From assembly GCF_014635485.1 (NCBI RefSeq), contig NZ_BMCX01000003.1, positions 310,001 through 374,000 on the forward strand: a stretch of 64,000 nt of DNA, in the 5' to 3' direction. Of this stretch, positions 20,021-28,427 are shown piece by piece (position 1 is the stretch's first letter; each line of letters opens with the position of its first letter). Source of the stretch: Corynebacterium pelargi. GTDB lineage: Bacteria > Actinomycetota > Actinomycetes > Mycobacteriales > Mycobacteriaceae. The position numbers and the translations under genes were made by a program. The notes under the pieces were generated by a model. That model was not told the origin of the DNA and ran no database searches. It saw only the letters and a list, made by a program, of their open reading frames with translations.

Positions 20021-21379
20021 TTAGGAGTCTTGCTCCTTGTCCTTCTTTTGTTCTGCTTCTTCACCCAGGTGGTGGTGACCTGCGTGATCCGGCAGCTTCA
20101 GCTTGCCCTCATCAGGCACAGCCTCTTCTGCAGTTTCTTGGTCGTGGTCGGAGGCAATGTCGTGCTTGACTTCCTCGCGCACCGACTCTGCAATCTGCTC
20201 GGTTTCTAGCACCGACTCTTCGGTGTAGCGCTCCAATTGTCGAGCCTGCTTGGAGCTAAAGCGCATGTTCGGATCCAGCTTGCGGCGCACCAACTCGTGG
20301 ATCTTTTCGCGGCGATTACGCTCTTCACGGATCTTTGCCAGGCTGCGCATCCAGGCAATACCCACCACGGCAGCCAGGAAGATGCCCATGTAGCCAAGGA
20401 TTGGGTAGACCAGGCCGACGAGGGTCCTGAAGCCGAGGAAGGAGCAGCCCCAGCCCACCACGCAGCTTGCAGCAAATACTGGATAGAACAGCTTGGTGCG
20501 GCTTGAGGTGGCGCGCTTACCAAAGGCGTAGAACATCGAGATCGCGGTGTTGAAGATCATGCCGATGATCACGATGGACATGATCAGACCCAAGGTTGGG
20601 TTAATCATGTTCACGATGGTGAGCATGGGCACATCGTCTTGGCCCACGCTATCCACCACGGAGTACAGACCCCAGGTGGAGATGATCATCATGATGCCGT
20701 AGATCAGGCCGCCGAGCATGCCGCCAAGACCAGCAGCGCGGGGGTTGAAGTTATTGCCACCGATGATGATGGACATAGAGCAGCCCATCATCAGGGCAAG
20801 ACCAACGTAGTTCAGCGCAGAAACCAGCCAGTTGGGGGTGGCGGAGTTAATTTCGCTCGATGCCGCGTTGAGTACTTCTGCGTCACCGTTGCTGTTGATA
20901 ATCGCGTAAACCACGGCCACTGCCACGAAGATGATGATCAGCGGGGTGATCGAACCGATCACGTTGGTGACCTTGTCTACGTTGAGCAGACCGGCCAGCA
21001 GCACCAGCACGAGCATCATGAAGGAGCCGGCCCAGATTGGCCAACCGAATTGCTGCTCCATGTTGGAGCCTGCACCAGCGAACATAACGAAGCCGGTACA
21101 GAACAAGGTGATGAGCACGCCGACGTCGAGGATGCGGGCAACGATCGGGTGGGCGATGCGGCGCAGCACCACCGAGTGATCATTGGCCAGGAAGTAGCTG
21201 CCGAGCTGCAACGCAGCGGTGCCGGCAGCCACCATGACGAGTCCGGAGACAAGTGCGCCCCAGATGCCCATCGAGCCGTGTGAGACGAAGTACTGCAACA
21301 CCTCCTGGCCGGTAGCGAAACCAGCACCAATCACGATGCCGACGAAAGCCATCGCGGTGCTTAGCGTTCTTTTGAGCAT
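20021..21379 (-). CDS. YkvI-like membrane transporter
   Basis: A 452-residue protein with about ten membrane helices and a long hydrophilic C-terminal tail. The first helix carries FVGIVIGAGFATGQEVLQYF, a glycine-rich broken helix typical of the APC/LeuT fold and specifically of the YkvI group. Another signature is ALNYVGLALMMGCSM in the middle. From about residue 350 the protein is charged and cytoplasmic, ending in an acidic, histidine-containing tail (DHAGHHHLGEEAEQ). Substrate unknown; sodium-coupled amino acid uptake is an inference from the fold. AAAGGA lies upstream of ATG 21379. It follows betP on the same strand, with a 262-bp spacer that holds alternative hairpins. Confidence 0.8.
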   Translation of the reverse strand: MLKRTLSTAMAFVGIVIGAGFATGQEVLQYFVSHGSMGIWGALVSGLVMVAAGTAALQLGSYFLANDHSVVLRRIAHPIVARILDVGVLITLFCTGFVMFAGAGSNMEQQFGWPIWAGSFMMLVLVLLAGLLNVDKVTNVIGSITPLIIIFVAVAVVYAIINSNGDAEVLNAASSEINSATPNWLVSALNYVGLALMMGCSMSIIIGGNNFNPRAAGLGGMLGGLIYGIMMIISTWGLYSVVDSVGQDDVPMLTIVNMINPTLGLIMSIVIIGMIFNTAISMFYAFGKRATSSRTKLFYPVFAASCVVGWGCSFLGFRTLVGLVYPILGYMGIFLAAVVGIAWMRSLAKIREERNRREKIHELVRRKLDPNMRFSSKQARQLERYTEESVLETEQIAESVREEVKHDIASDHDQETAEEAVPDEGKLKLPDHAGHHHLGEEAEQKKDKEQDS

Positions 21380-21485
21380 GGGTTAGCTCATCCTTTCTCA
21401 AGGTGAAGGTTTCCCGAGCAGCAAGGGTGGTACGCCGTCGGGATGCCAGCGAAGCTGGGAAATCAATGAAAGTTCAATAATGTCA

Positions 21486-21540
21486 GCGCGCTGCTATCAG
21501 TGGAGCCTTGCATGATCGCTGCGTTGCCGACGCAGCGCGC
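21486..21540. other. mutually exclusive hairpins between betP and the YkvI gene
   Basis: Segment 21530-21540 contains GCAGCGCGC. It can pair with 21486-21494 (GCGCGCTGC, 9 bp) or, through 21530-21537, with 21517-21524 (CGCTGCGT, 8 bp, 5-nt loop). The two pairings exclude each other. On the minus-strand transcript this lies about 100-155 nt after the betP stop and the same distance before the YkvI start, so it may be a betP 3' end or an attenuator. No T run follows either stem. Confidence 0.5.
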
Positions 21541-21641
21541 TTAGGAAAAACTCAGGTGAATATCGTGCTCACAACCGCGACCCGATCCATCACAGCGTGT
21601 GTCGATGTCCGGGTCGTGGAAGGAAGACTTAAAAGCTAATG

Positions 21642-23531
21642 CTACTTCTTATGAGCCTTGCGCTCAGCCTGGGCGGCTTTGCGCATCTCACGCATGCCGC
21701 TTCGGCGCTGGCGTGCCTGGGCACGCTTTTCACGATCAACGTGGATGCGACGCTCGCGTGCCAGGCGGGCTGCGAAGCGCTGCTGCTCACGATAATCCAG
21801 GTAGATCTCGTCATTTCGCAGATCCTTCAGGATGGCGAACATCAAGGCGATGATCACCACGAGGAAGGGGCTCGCCGCGATAATGGTGAGGTTTTGCAGG
21901 TTGCTCAGCACGTCGCTGCCGCCGGTAAGCAACATGGTCATACCGATCAGGCCAACCATCAGACCCCAGATGGCGGAGACGTAACGGTTTGCATCAACCT
22001 GGCCGGACTGGCTCATTGAACCCATCACCGTGGAGGCGGAGTCCGCCGAGGTGATGAAGAAGGTGGCCAGCAATACCACGGCGATCATGGCGATCACGTG
22101 GCCGCCCGGGAAGTGCTGCAGCAGATCAAAGAGCTGGTATTCAGCGTTGCCGTCTCCGAAGATCGACTCGCCAATCTGCTCGAGGTGGATGGCGGTGCCA
22201 CCGAAGATGGCGAACCACACCACCGATACACCCGAGGGCACGAGCATAACGCCAAAGAGGAACTCACGGATGGTACGGCCGCGGGAGATGCGGGCCAGGA
22301 ACATGCCCACGAAGGGGCTCCAGGAGATCCACCATGCCCAGTAGAAGATGGTCCAGCTACTCAGCCACTCACCAGCGGTGCCGTCGGAGGACTCCGCGGT
22401 GCGGCCAATCATCTCAAAGAAGTTGGACAGGTACGCGCCGATAGAACCCGGGATGAAGTTCAGGATGGTCACGGTCGGGCCAACGACGAACACGAAGATG
22501 GCGATCAGCGCTGCCAGCACCATGTTCATGTTGGATACGTACTGAATGCCCTTGCCAACGCCTGACATTGCAGAGATCAGGTATGCCAGGGTGAGCACGG
22601 AGACGATCAGGATGATGGTCTTGGTGCCCGGGTTGTCGATCAGACCGGAGGCATCCAGGCCAGCGGAGATCTGCGTTGCGCCAATGCCTAAGGAGCAGGC
22701 GGTACCGAAGATCGTGGCCACAATGGCAACGAAGTCGATGAAGTTACCCAGTGCGCCTTTAGCGCGGCGCTCACCGATGAGCGGGATAAACGCCGAGCTC
22801 AGAAGCTGGCGACGGCCCAAGCGGAAGGTCGAGTAGGCGATAGCCAGACCGAAGATGCCGTAAATGGCCCAGGGGTGCAAGGTCCAGTGCAGCAAGGTCG
22901 TCGACATTGCCTGGGAGACGTTGCGGGGCTCATGGCCTGGGACACCGTTGAGGTAGTCGGTCAGCGGTTCGGCCACACCGTAGAACATCAGGCCGATGCC
23001 CATACCGGCAGCGAACATCATGGCGATCCACGAAACGGTGGAGAACTCCGGGGCTTCGTCATTGCGGCCAAGTTTGATGCGGCCGAATTTACTCAGCGCC
23101 ACACCGAAGCCGAAGACGAGGAACACGGTGCTAAACAGCACGAATGCCCAACCGAAGTTGTCCACCACGAAGGCCAAGGCTGTAGAGGAGAAGCTAGAGA
23201 AGCTCTCACGGCCGAAAATGCCCCAGATCACCACGATGAGCGAGACGATCACTGCTGGTGCGGTGACGTGCCAGTTTACTTTGGCAACGCCCTCGCCCTT
23301 ATAGGAGCGGTCTTCTTCCTTGTAGGTGCTCACACTCTGGTCGACTTCATCCGCCTCGCTGAGCAACGCAGCCAATTGTGCGGTGGCAGATGAGCCTTCG
23401 CGCTGCTGCTCAAGCTGCTCATTAGGAGTGGATGAAGCTGCACCAGAGCCCGAAGACTCAGCGCGAGGGACGCCGCCTCCGGATTCTTTCATTTCACCCT
23501 GCGCAGGGTTATTTTCGGCAGATTCGTTCAT
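21642..23531 (-). CDS. betP: glycine betaine transporter, BCCT family
   Basis: A 629-residue sodium-coupled, osmotically activated betaine carrier of the cytoplasmic membrane. The glycine-rich segment [20 protein letters not shown] and the tryptophan box [22 protein letters not shown] are the BCCT signatures; twelve membrane helices are expected. The N-terminal extension (about 75 residues) is acidic, and the C terminus ([16 protein letters not shown] followed by many basic residues) matches the osmosensing tail of C. glutamicum BetP, which separates it from LcoP and EctP. I chose ATG 23531 (MNESAENN); the frame runs on upstream but through unlikely sequence that reaches into the pmt promoter. 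It is divergent from pmt. Confidence 0.92.
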   Translation of the reverse strand: MNESAENNPAQGEMKESGGGVPRAESSGSGAASSTPNEQLEQQREGSSATAQLAALLSEADEVDQSVSTYKEEDRSYKGEGVAKVNWHVTAPAVIVSLIVVIWGIFGRESFSSFSSTALAFVVDNFGWAFVLFSTVFLVFGFGVALSKFGRIKLGRNDEAPEFSTVSWIAMMFAAGMGIGLMFYGVAEPLTDYLNGVPGHEPRNVSQAMSTTLLHWTLHPWAIYGIFGLAIAYSTFRLGRRQLLSSAFIPLIGERRAKGALGNFIDFVAIVATIFGTACSLGIGATQISAGLDASGLIDNPGTKTIILIVSVLTLAYLISAMSGVGKGIQYVSNMNMVLAALIAIFVFVVGPTVTILNFIPGSIGAYLSNFFEMIGRTAESSDGTAGEWLSSWTIFYWAWWISWSPFVGMFLARISRGRTIREFLFGVMLVPSGVSVVWFAIFGGTAIHLEQIGESIFGDGNAEYQLFDLLQHFPGGHVIAMIAVVLLATFFITSADSASTVMGSMSQSGQVDANRYVSAIWGLMVGLIGMTMLLTGGSDVLSNLQNLTIIAASPFLVVIIALMFAILKDLRNDEIYLDYREQQRFAARLARERRIHVDREKRAQARQRRSGMREMRKAAQAERKAHKK

Positions 23532-23671
23532 GGTTTCAATGATCCGTATATACCGTGCTAATTCAAATTGAACTCCAAGGTTCTGCCTAAAATTGCCAGT
23601 ATCTTTCATACAAATGCACATTTTCTGGCGATGTATAAGCGCAGTACGATCCATAAAAGCACCGCATGAAC

Positions 23672-23688
23672 GTAACAAAACTATAACA
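23672..23688. promoter_or_regulatory. candidate MtrA site upstream of betP
   Basis: GTAACA at 23672-23677 and ATAACA at 23683-23688 form a direct repeat with an 11-bp period, 141 bp upstream of the betP start. betP is a known target of the MtrA/MtrB osmoresponsive system in C. glutamicum. The same spacing occurs upstream of rpf2 and the M23 peptidase here. Assignment is by pattern only. Confidence 0.55.
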
Positions 23689-23832
23689 ATTGCAGAATAC
23701 GGTGCATTTTTCTCCTCTCCGGGCTGGAGGCAGGGCGCCAAAATTGAGCTGCCCGCCCGGCCTTGAAGCCGCCTTTTCCTAGGGCACGAAGGCGACAAAA
23801 AGAGGATGGGTAGGCGCTCGGGGGTCGTGTCG

Positions 23833-23838
23833 TACACT
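23833..23838 (+). promoter_or_regulatory. -10 box of pmt, leaderless
   Basis: TACACT ends seven bases before the pmt ATG at 23846, placing the transcription start at or next to the start codon. No Shine-Dalgarno is present, which fits a leaderless mRNA. Confidence 0.6.
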
Positions 23839-23845
23839 GCTACCC

Positions 23846-25456
23846 ATGGCATTGAAGCAACGCAGCCTCGCCCGTAGGCCTTTCGCACGAACCCCTCGCG
23901 GTGCCTTTGCCAGCGATGCTGCCTTGCTTGCTTCTTCTCAATATCGCTGGACTCGCGGCGATACGGTGAGCACCGCCATCATTGCCGTACTGGCGCTGAT
24001 CACGCGGTTTATCAAACTCGGTGCCATCACCGATCACGGGACACCGATTTTTGATGAAAAGCACTATGTGCCCCAGGCCTACGACATTTATGAGTCCACA
24101 GACAACCTGCTCATTGGCGGCAGCGAACTCAACCCGGGTTTTGGCTTGGTGGTCCATCCCCCACTAGCGAAGCAGGTCACGGCCATTGGCGAGGCCATCT
24201 TCGGCTACACCCCGCTTGGTTGGCGAGTAATGAACGCCCTCATCGGCGTGGCGGTGGTGTTGCTGATTATGGCGCTGTGCCGCAGGCTCACCCGCTCGCC
24301 TTTCGCCGCAACCGTGGCGGGCCTTTTGGCCGTATTCGATGGCGTCTTATTAGTCACGTCTCGTTTTGGCATGTTGGATATTGTGCAGGTGGCCTGCATT
24401 GTTGCCGCCGCCTACTTCCTGGTCTTAGACCATCAGCAGCAAAACCGAGCCGTGGCCGCAGCCTGGGCCAAGCAGGTGCCGATGTCGCGTTATGGGTATC
24501 GCATTGGTTTTCGCTGGTGGCGTTTTGCCTGCGGCATCAGCCTTGGCCTTGCACTGAGCGTGAAATGGTCGGGGCTGTATTACATGGCCTTTTTCGGGCT
24601 CTTAGCTGTAGGCCTCGATGCTTTTCGACGCCACCGCCTAGGTGCCAAACGTCCTATCCTTGGGGCTTTAGGTCTCGATGCCTTTCCGGCTTTTGCCTCG
24701 CTGGTGATTGTGCCGGTGGGCGTGTACTTGGCTAGCTGGCGTGCTTGGTTTAGCAGCGAAACCGCGGTGTATCGCCACGCCCTTCGCGATGGCACCATCG
24801 CCGCGGATAGCGCCTTGCAGTGGCTCCCCGAATCCATCGCGGGCTTTGTGCACTACCACGTCTCGGTCTTGGAATTTCACTCCACGCTGACCAATTCTGA
24901 AGGCCACCACCACCCTTGGGAGTCCAAGCCTTTCGATTGGCTGGTTGCAGCACGCCCCTTGCTGTACTTTTCCTCCACCGATCAGCGTTGCGCCGGTACT
25001 ACTTGCCAGCAGATGCTCTTCTTATTCGGCACCCCGGCGATCTGGTGGATGACGATCCCGATCGTGGTGTGGGCAGCGTATTCGGTGATCATTCGCAAGC
25101 ACTATAGCTATGGCATCCCGCTCGTTGCCTTCCTCGCGGGCTTTTTGCCTTGGCTAATCAATTACGACCGCCAGATGTACTTCTTTTACGCCACCGCCCT
25201 GGTGCCGTTTAGCATCTGCATGCTGGCGATATGCTGCGATGAATTGGCGCAACCTCACCAAGGATGGCTTGGGCGAGCCAAGCGTGTGCGCTTTGCACCT
25301 GCCTGGTGGAATCGACTGAGCAATGGCAGGCGCATCGTGGTGTGCTACCTGGCTTTGGTGCTCGCGATGTTCTTCTACTTCTTGCCCATCTTGTACGGAT
25401 TTTTAATTCCGAGCAGTTGGTTCGATCAATTGATCTGGTTGCCGAGCTGGTACTAG
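23846..25456 (+). CDS. pmt: protein O-mannosyltransferase
   Basis: A 536-residue GT39-family enzyme that moves mannose from polyprenyl-phosphate-mannose onto serine or threonine of exported proteins. The catalytic acidic pair is in [14 protein letters not shown] (near residue 70), in the first extracytoplasmic loop. [18 protein letters not shown] and [11 protein letters not shown] are further conserved segments. About ten membrane helices are visible, and a [14 protein letters not shown] loop lies in the later half. The ATG at 23846 is supported by a -10 box seven bases upstream. It is divergent from betP, as in C. glutamicum, and convergent with the zinc-finger membrane gene. Confidence 0.93.
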   Translation: MALKQRSLARRPFARTPRGAFASDAALLASSQYRWTRGDTVSTAIIAVLALITRFIKLGAITDHGTPIFDEKHYVPQAYDIYESTDNLLIGGSELNPGFGLVVHPPLAKQVTAIGEAIFGYTPLGWRVMNALIGVAVVLLIMALCRRLTRSPFAATVAGLLAVFDGVLLVTSRFGMLDIVQVACIVAAAYFLVLDHQQQNRAVAAAWAKQVPMSRYGYRIGFRWWRFACGISLGLALSVKWSGLYYMAFFGLLAVGLDAFRRHRLGAKRPILGALGLDAFPAFASLVIVPVGVYLASWRAWFSSETAVYRHALRDGTIAADSALQWLPESIAGFVHYHVSVLEFHSTLTNSEGHHHPWESKPFDWLVAARPLLYFSSTDQRCAGTTCQQMLFLFGTPAIWWMTIPIVVWAAYSVIIRKHYSYGIPLVAFLAGFLPWLINYDRQMYFFYATALVPFSICMLAICCDELAQPHQGWLGRAKRVRFAPAWWNRLSNGRRIVVCYLALVLAMFFYFLPILYGFLIPSSWFDQLIWLPSWY

Positions 25457-25472
25457 TTGGTAATAGTTGGTG

Positions 25473-26159
25473 CTAGCGCTGTGAACGTGGCGTCGCGCTC
25501 AGCGATGCCAGCGTCTCTTTGATCAGCACCCAACCTTTTTCGCTTAACCACGCCAACAGCATGCTCAGCAAGGTGGCGAAAAGCAGGAGTAATTGCATCA
25601 CCATACTGCCGCCAATATTGCCGGTGATCAGGTCGCGCATCGACATACCGAAGGTAAACATCCACAATCCCCCAACCACGGGAAGCAGCCCTGGGATAAA
25701 GCGGGGTTGCCAGGCGCTAAACATCAGCCCGAAGGCTAAGGCGCAGCGCAAGGAGACGGCCTCGATCACAAGCTGTGACTCATAGGGGTCGGCATCGACA
25801 ATGTTGGAGGTAGGACGTAAGAGCACCACCACTGCCCAAATGATCCACGCGCAAGCAACAATCACCATTGCCACGCGCGCGAGTGCGGCTCCTGCGGCTC
25901 GACGAGCCGCTTCTTGTTGGAAGGTGGATTCCACGCCATCCAAGATGGCCGCTGAAAGATCGGGGGCTTGGGGTTGTTCCTGGTTGAAGGTGAGCTGCCG
26001 GTTGAGCATCGCGGCTTGTTCATAGAAAGCCTGGCATTGCTCGCAGGCATGAACGTGGGCGTCGAGGACGTCTTCGCTAATGCCGGGGTCTTCCCCGTCA
26101 AGGCGTGCAGAAAGTGCGGCCTTGACTTGCTCACAATTCAGCACGGCTGAGTACCCCAT
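25473..26159 (-). CDS. zinc-finger (zf-HC2) membrane protein
   Basis: A 228-residue protein whose N terminus carries a zinc-finger-like HVHACEQC segment, matching the H-x3-C-x2-C of anti-sigma factor ZAS domains, with an upstream cysteine in LNCEQVK. A helical linker follows, then four to five membrane segments beginning AMVIVACAWIIWAVVVLL. This layout resembles a membrane anti-sigma factor, but no sigma factor gene lies beside it. The start ATG 26159 lies inside the end of the doxX gene (29-bp overlap); a GTG at 26144 is an alternative. Coupled translation with doxX is likely. Partner unknown. Confidence 0.7.
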   Translation of the reverse strand: MGYSAVLNCEQVKAALSARLDGEDPGISEDVLDAHVHACEQCQAFYEQAAMLNRQLTFNQEQPQAPDLSAAILDGVESTFQQEAARRAAGAALARVAMVIVACAWIIWAVVVLLRPTSNIVDADPYESQLVIEAVSLRCALAFGLMFSAWQPRFIPGLLPVVGGLWMFTFGMSMRDLITGNIGGSMVMQLLLLFATLLSMLLAWLSEKGWVLIKETLASLSATPRSQR

Positions 26160-26544
26160 CAACGCTGGCGCGTCCGCTGCCGAAAATCACCACGATGAAT
26201 AAGGCGGCGATTAAGACGAGCGGGTATTCGATGCCGCCATCTTCAAGGAAAAATCCCGATCCCATGTGCACAAAGTACATCGCAGCCATCATCAGCAAGG
26301 CAAGGGCGCCGGCCACGAAGGTGGTGAGCAGGCCGACGATCAAAAGGGAACCACCGATGAGTTCACTGCTTGCTGCTAACACGGCACTGAGTTTTGGTTG
26401 CGGTATGCCAAGGGCGCTGAATTGGCCGGTGACTTCGGTGATTCCTTGAAGGAAGAATTTTTGATAGCCGTGGGCGACAAAGACCACGCCCAATACCAGG
26501 CGAAGGATCAATAGCGCCGCGTCGCGTATCGCCGGACGATCCAT
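26131..26544 (-). CDS. DoxX family membrane protein
   Basis: A 137-residue protein with four membrane helices. The pattern LILRLVLGVVFVAHGYQKFF at the N terminus, with the HGxxK motif, is typical of DoxX. Other conserved parts are GIPQPKLSAVLAASSELIGG and YFVHMGSGFF. DoxX proteins are linked to redox and sulfur metabolism at the membrane in some actinobacteria, but the function here is open. It starts at ATG 26544, nine bases after the glpR-like stop, and overlaps the zinc-finger gene, so it is probably one operon with them. Confidence 0.87.
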   Translation of the reverse strand: MDRPAIRDAALLILRLVLGVVFVAHGYQKFFLQGITEVTGQFSALGIPQPKLSAVLAASSELIGGSLLIVGLLTTFVAGALALLMMAAMYFVHMGSGFFLEDGGIEYPLVLIAALFIVVIFGSGRASVDGVLSRAEL

Positions 26545-26553
26545 GGGCAGTCC

Positions 26554-27612
26554 TTAGCCAGCCCGGCGGGCGTGCAGATCATCAACCTCGACCGTTTCAA
26601 CTTGCACAGTGTCAAGGTGGCCGAAGTCTGGGCTGTCATCGTCAATTTCTAAGACCACTGCACCTGGGTGGCGCAGGCGATCCGGAACGCCGAGCGCTCC
26701 ATCGTCTGCATTCCTCACACCCATGCGTGCGCGTCGTAGCTGGCGGATCCTGCGACGGCGCAGTGCTTCTTCTGCAAGCACCTGGCGGCGCAACGCCACC
26801 AAATAGGCCGCGAGCAACGCCGCTGCCAAGGCAAACAGTGCCCACACCCAACCGCCGGCAAAGATAGCGGCAACCAAGGTGATCACTGCTGCTGCGCTAA
26901 AGCCTGCCACGCATTGTTGGCGGCGGCGCAGGCGCTGTTGGCGATAGGCTCGAGCAGCCTCTGGGTCCCAACCGCCGCGGCCGACGCGACGGGCCGCGAA
27001 TTCAAGATCGGTCTGGTCGAGTTCTTCAACCTCGTCTACTGGATCTTCGCTGTAGTCATCTGCGGCAACGGGCTCTGCATCCTCTGCTTCAGGGTGCATC
27101 CAATCAGCGGGGCCTTCGTAGGCATCGCCATAGGTGTATTCGCTGGCTTCGTCTTCATAGTCGTAGTCGTCTACCACTGGCTGAGCTTCAGGCTCTTGCT
27201 CAACGTCTTCGGTAGTTTCGGCTGCTGGTAGCTCGTGAACAACTTCGCCATCGACCACGGCCGGGATTGGCTCTGCCGCTTCGTCTGCACCGCGCTTCTT
27301 TTTGAACTTATCCTTGGCATCGCGCAGCAAATCGCCAAGCGTTGCCCCTGGGGCATCCTCGAGCACATCTTCGGTGTCCTCGGCAAGGACTACCTCGTAG
27401 TCTTCGTGTTCATCGTGGACGTGAATATCCTCTTTGCGCACGCGGGGTCGACGCTGCTGAGGCAGCTCTTCTTCCCCACCCTGGTACACCACTCGGGTTT
27501 CTTCGAAGGCGCCGCCAGCTTTAGAAATGGGTCGATGGCCACGCAGCAGCCACGGGGCGAGCACGAAAAGCCACACCGAGGCGATGAGGATGATTGCGAT
27601 GGTTCCAGACAC
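26554..27612 (-). CDS. glpR: GlpR/SepX-like division membrane protein
   Basis: A 352-residue protein with one N-terminal membrane helix (IAIILIASVWLFVLAPWLL, residues 5-23), a long acidic low-complexity linker rich in glutamate and aspartate (about 55-215), then an arginine-rich stretch and two adjacent membrane helices (about 236-272), and a C-terminal tail of 80 residues. This layout and its place next to rimJ-like and moeA-like genes match GlpR of corynebacteria, the membrane partner of the gephyrin-like Glp, and SepX of Streptomyces, which act in septation and polar growth. Sequence similarity could not be checked beyond layout and synteny. The start is ATG 27612. Confidence 0.75.
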   Translation of the reverse strand: MSGTIAIILIASVWLFVLAPWLLRGHRPISKAGGAFEETRVVYQGGEEELPQQRRPRVRKEDIHVHDEHEDYEVVLAEDTEDVLEDAPGATLGDLLRDAKDKFKKKRGADEAAEPIPAVVDGEVVHELPAAETTEDVEQEPEAQPVVDDYDYEDEASEYTYGDAYEGPADWMHPEAEDAEPVAADDYSEDPVDEVEELDQTDLEFAARRVGRGGWDPEAARAYRQQRLRRRQQCVAGFSAAAVITLVAAIFAGGWVWALFALAAALLAAYLVALRRQVLAEEALRRRRIRQLRRARMGVRNADDGALGVPDRLRHPGAVVLEIDDDSPDFGHLDTVQVETVEVDDLHARRAG

Positions 27613-27725
27613 GAGCCACTTGCCTTTCTCAATCCACGACCCACAGACTGCGGGCGAGTTTTATCGAAATTCCAATGTAGCCCGCTTCACCACCGCGCTC
27701 CTGGAGGCACGCCGTAAAAAGAATG

Positions 27726-28424
27726 CTAAAAGACCCGGCCAGCGCGCTTTAGGCGTTCGACGGCCGTGGAGGTGTATCGGTCGCGGTTGAGGCCGACACA
27801 GAAGTGATCTTGCCAGCGCCCATTGATATGCATATTGCCGCGCAGCAGTCCTTCTTGTTCAAAGCCAACGGATTGCAGCACTGCTCCCGATGCGGGGTTA
27901 TCGGGCAGGTAGGTCGCTTGGACCCGGTGGACGCCGACACGTCGAAAAGCATGATCGACCGCTAAGGCACACGCAGCGGTGGCAATACCTCTGCCCCACA
28001 AAAGAGCGTCCACCCAATAGCCCACCACACAGTCTTGCCACGGCATGCCGCGAAGCTCATCCAAGGTGATCTGACCTGCAAAATGGCCGTCCACCACAAT
28101 GGCAAAAGGCACAGCACGGCCCTGGTACGCCGCCTGGTTGAGCGGGTAGAAATACTGTTTCCACCCTTGCATGGAATGAGCCTGCTCCCAGGAGCCTTGG
28201 ATGGTTGGTTCTACTGCTTCTAGTACTGCCTGGTTGCGTTTTCTTTGCTCACTCCACGGTTGAGCATCGCTAAATTCCAAGGGCCGCAAGGTCACTCGGT
28301 GAAATTGCGCTGGGCTTCCCACACGAAGGGTTGGGGTGTATTCCTTCCAACCGGGATGCCGTGGATGCCGCGGGCCCGTTGGGGCTTGTGCCGAGGGCTC
28401 AAGCCAGTTAAAAAGGCGCTGCAT
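27726..28424 (-). CDS. GNAT acetyltransferase, RimJ/RimL type
   Basis: A 232-residue acetyltransferase. The segment VTLRPLEFSDAQPWSEQRKRN opens the GNAT domain near residue 44. The acetyl-CoA loop is in WGRGIATAACALAVDHAF (Q/R-x-x-G-x-A type), and a VQATYLPDNPASGAVLQSVGFEQEG run, given in pieces here as YLPDNPASGAVL and VGFEQEGLLR, completes motif B. RimJ-type enzymes acetylate protein N termini such as ribosomal S5. The gene starts 3 bp after the glp stop, so the pair is cotranscribed. The order glp-rimJ-glpR is conserved in mycolic-acid bacteria. Substrate unknown. Confidence 0.87.
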   Translation of the reverse strand: MQRLFNWLEPSAQAPTGPRHPRHPGWKEYTPTLRVGSPAQFHRVTLRPLEFSDAQPWSEQRKRNQAVLEAVEPTIQGSWEQAHSMQGWKQYFYPLNQAAYQGRAVPFAIVVDGHFAGQITLDELRGMPWQDCVVGYWVDALLWGRGIATAACALAVDHAFRRVGVHRVQATYLPDNPASGAVLQSVGFEQEGLLRGNMHINGRWQDHFCVGLNRDRYTSTAVERLKRAGRVF

Positions 28425-28427
28425 GGT

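Larger units (their letters stand above)
23532..23845. other. betP/pmt divergent intergenic region
   Basis: This 314-bp gap separates the divergent betP and pmt starts. It is AT-richer than its surroundings near 23600-23700 and holds the GTAAC-type direct repeat at 23672-23688, a short hairpin near 23770-23795 (CGCCTT with AAGGCG), and the pmt -10 box at its right end. I see no open frame with coding character in it. Confidence 0.7.
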
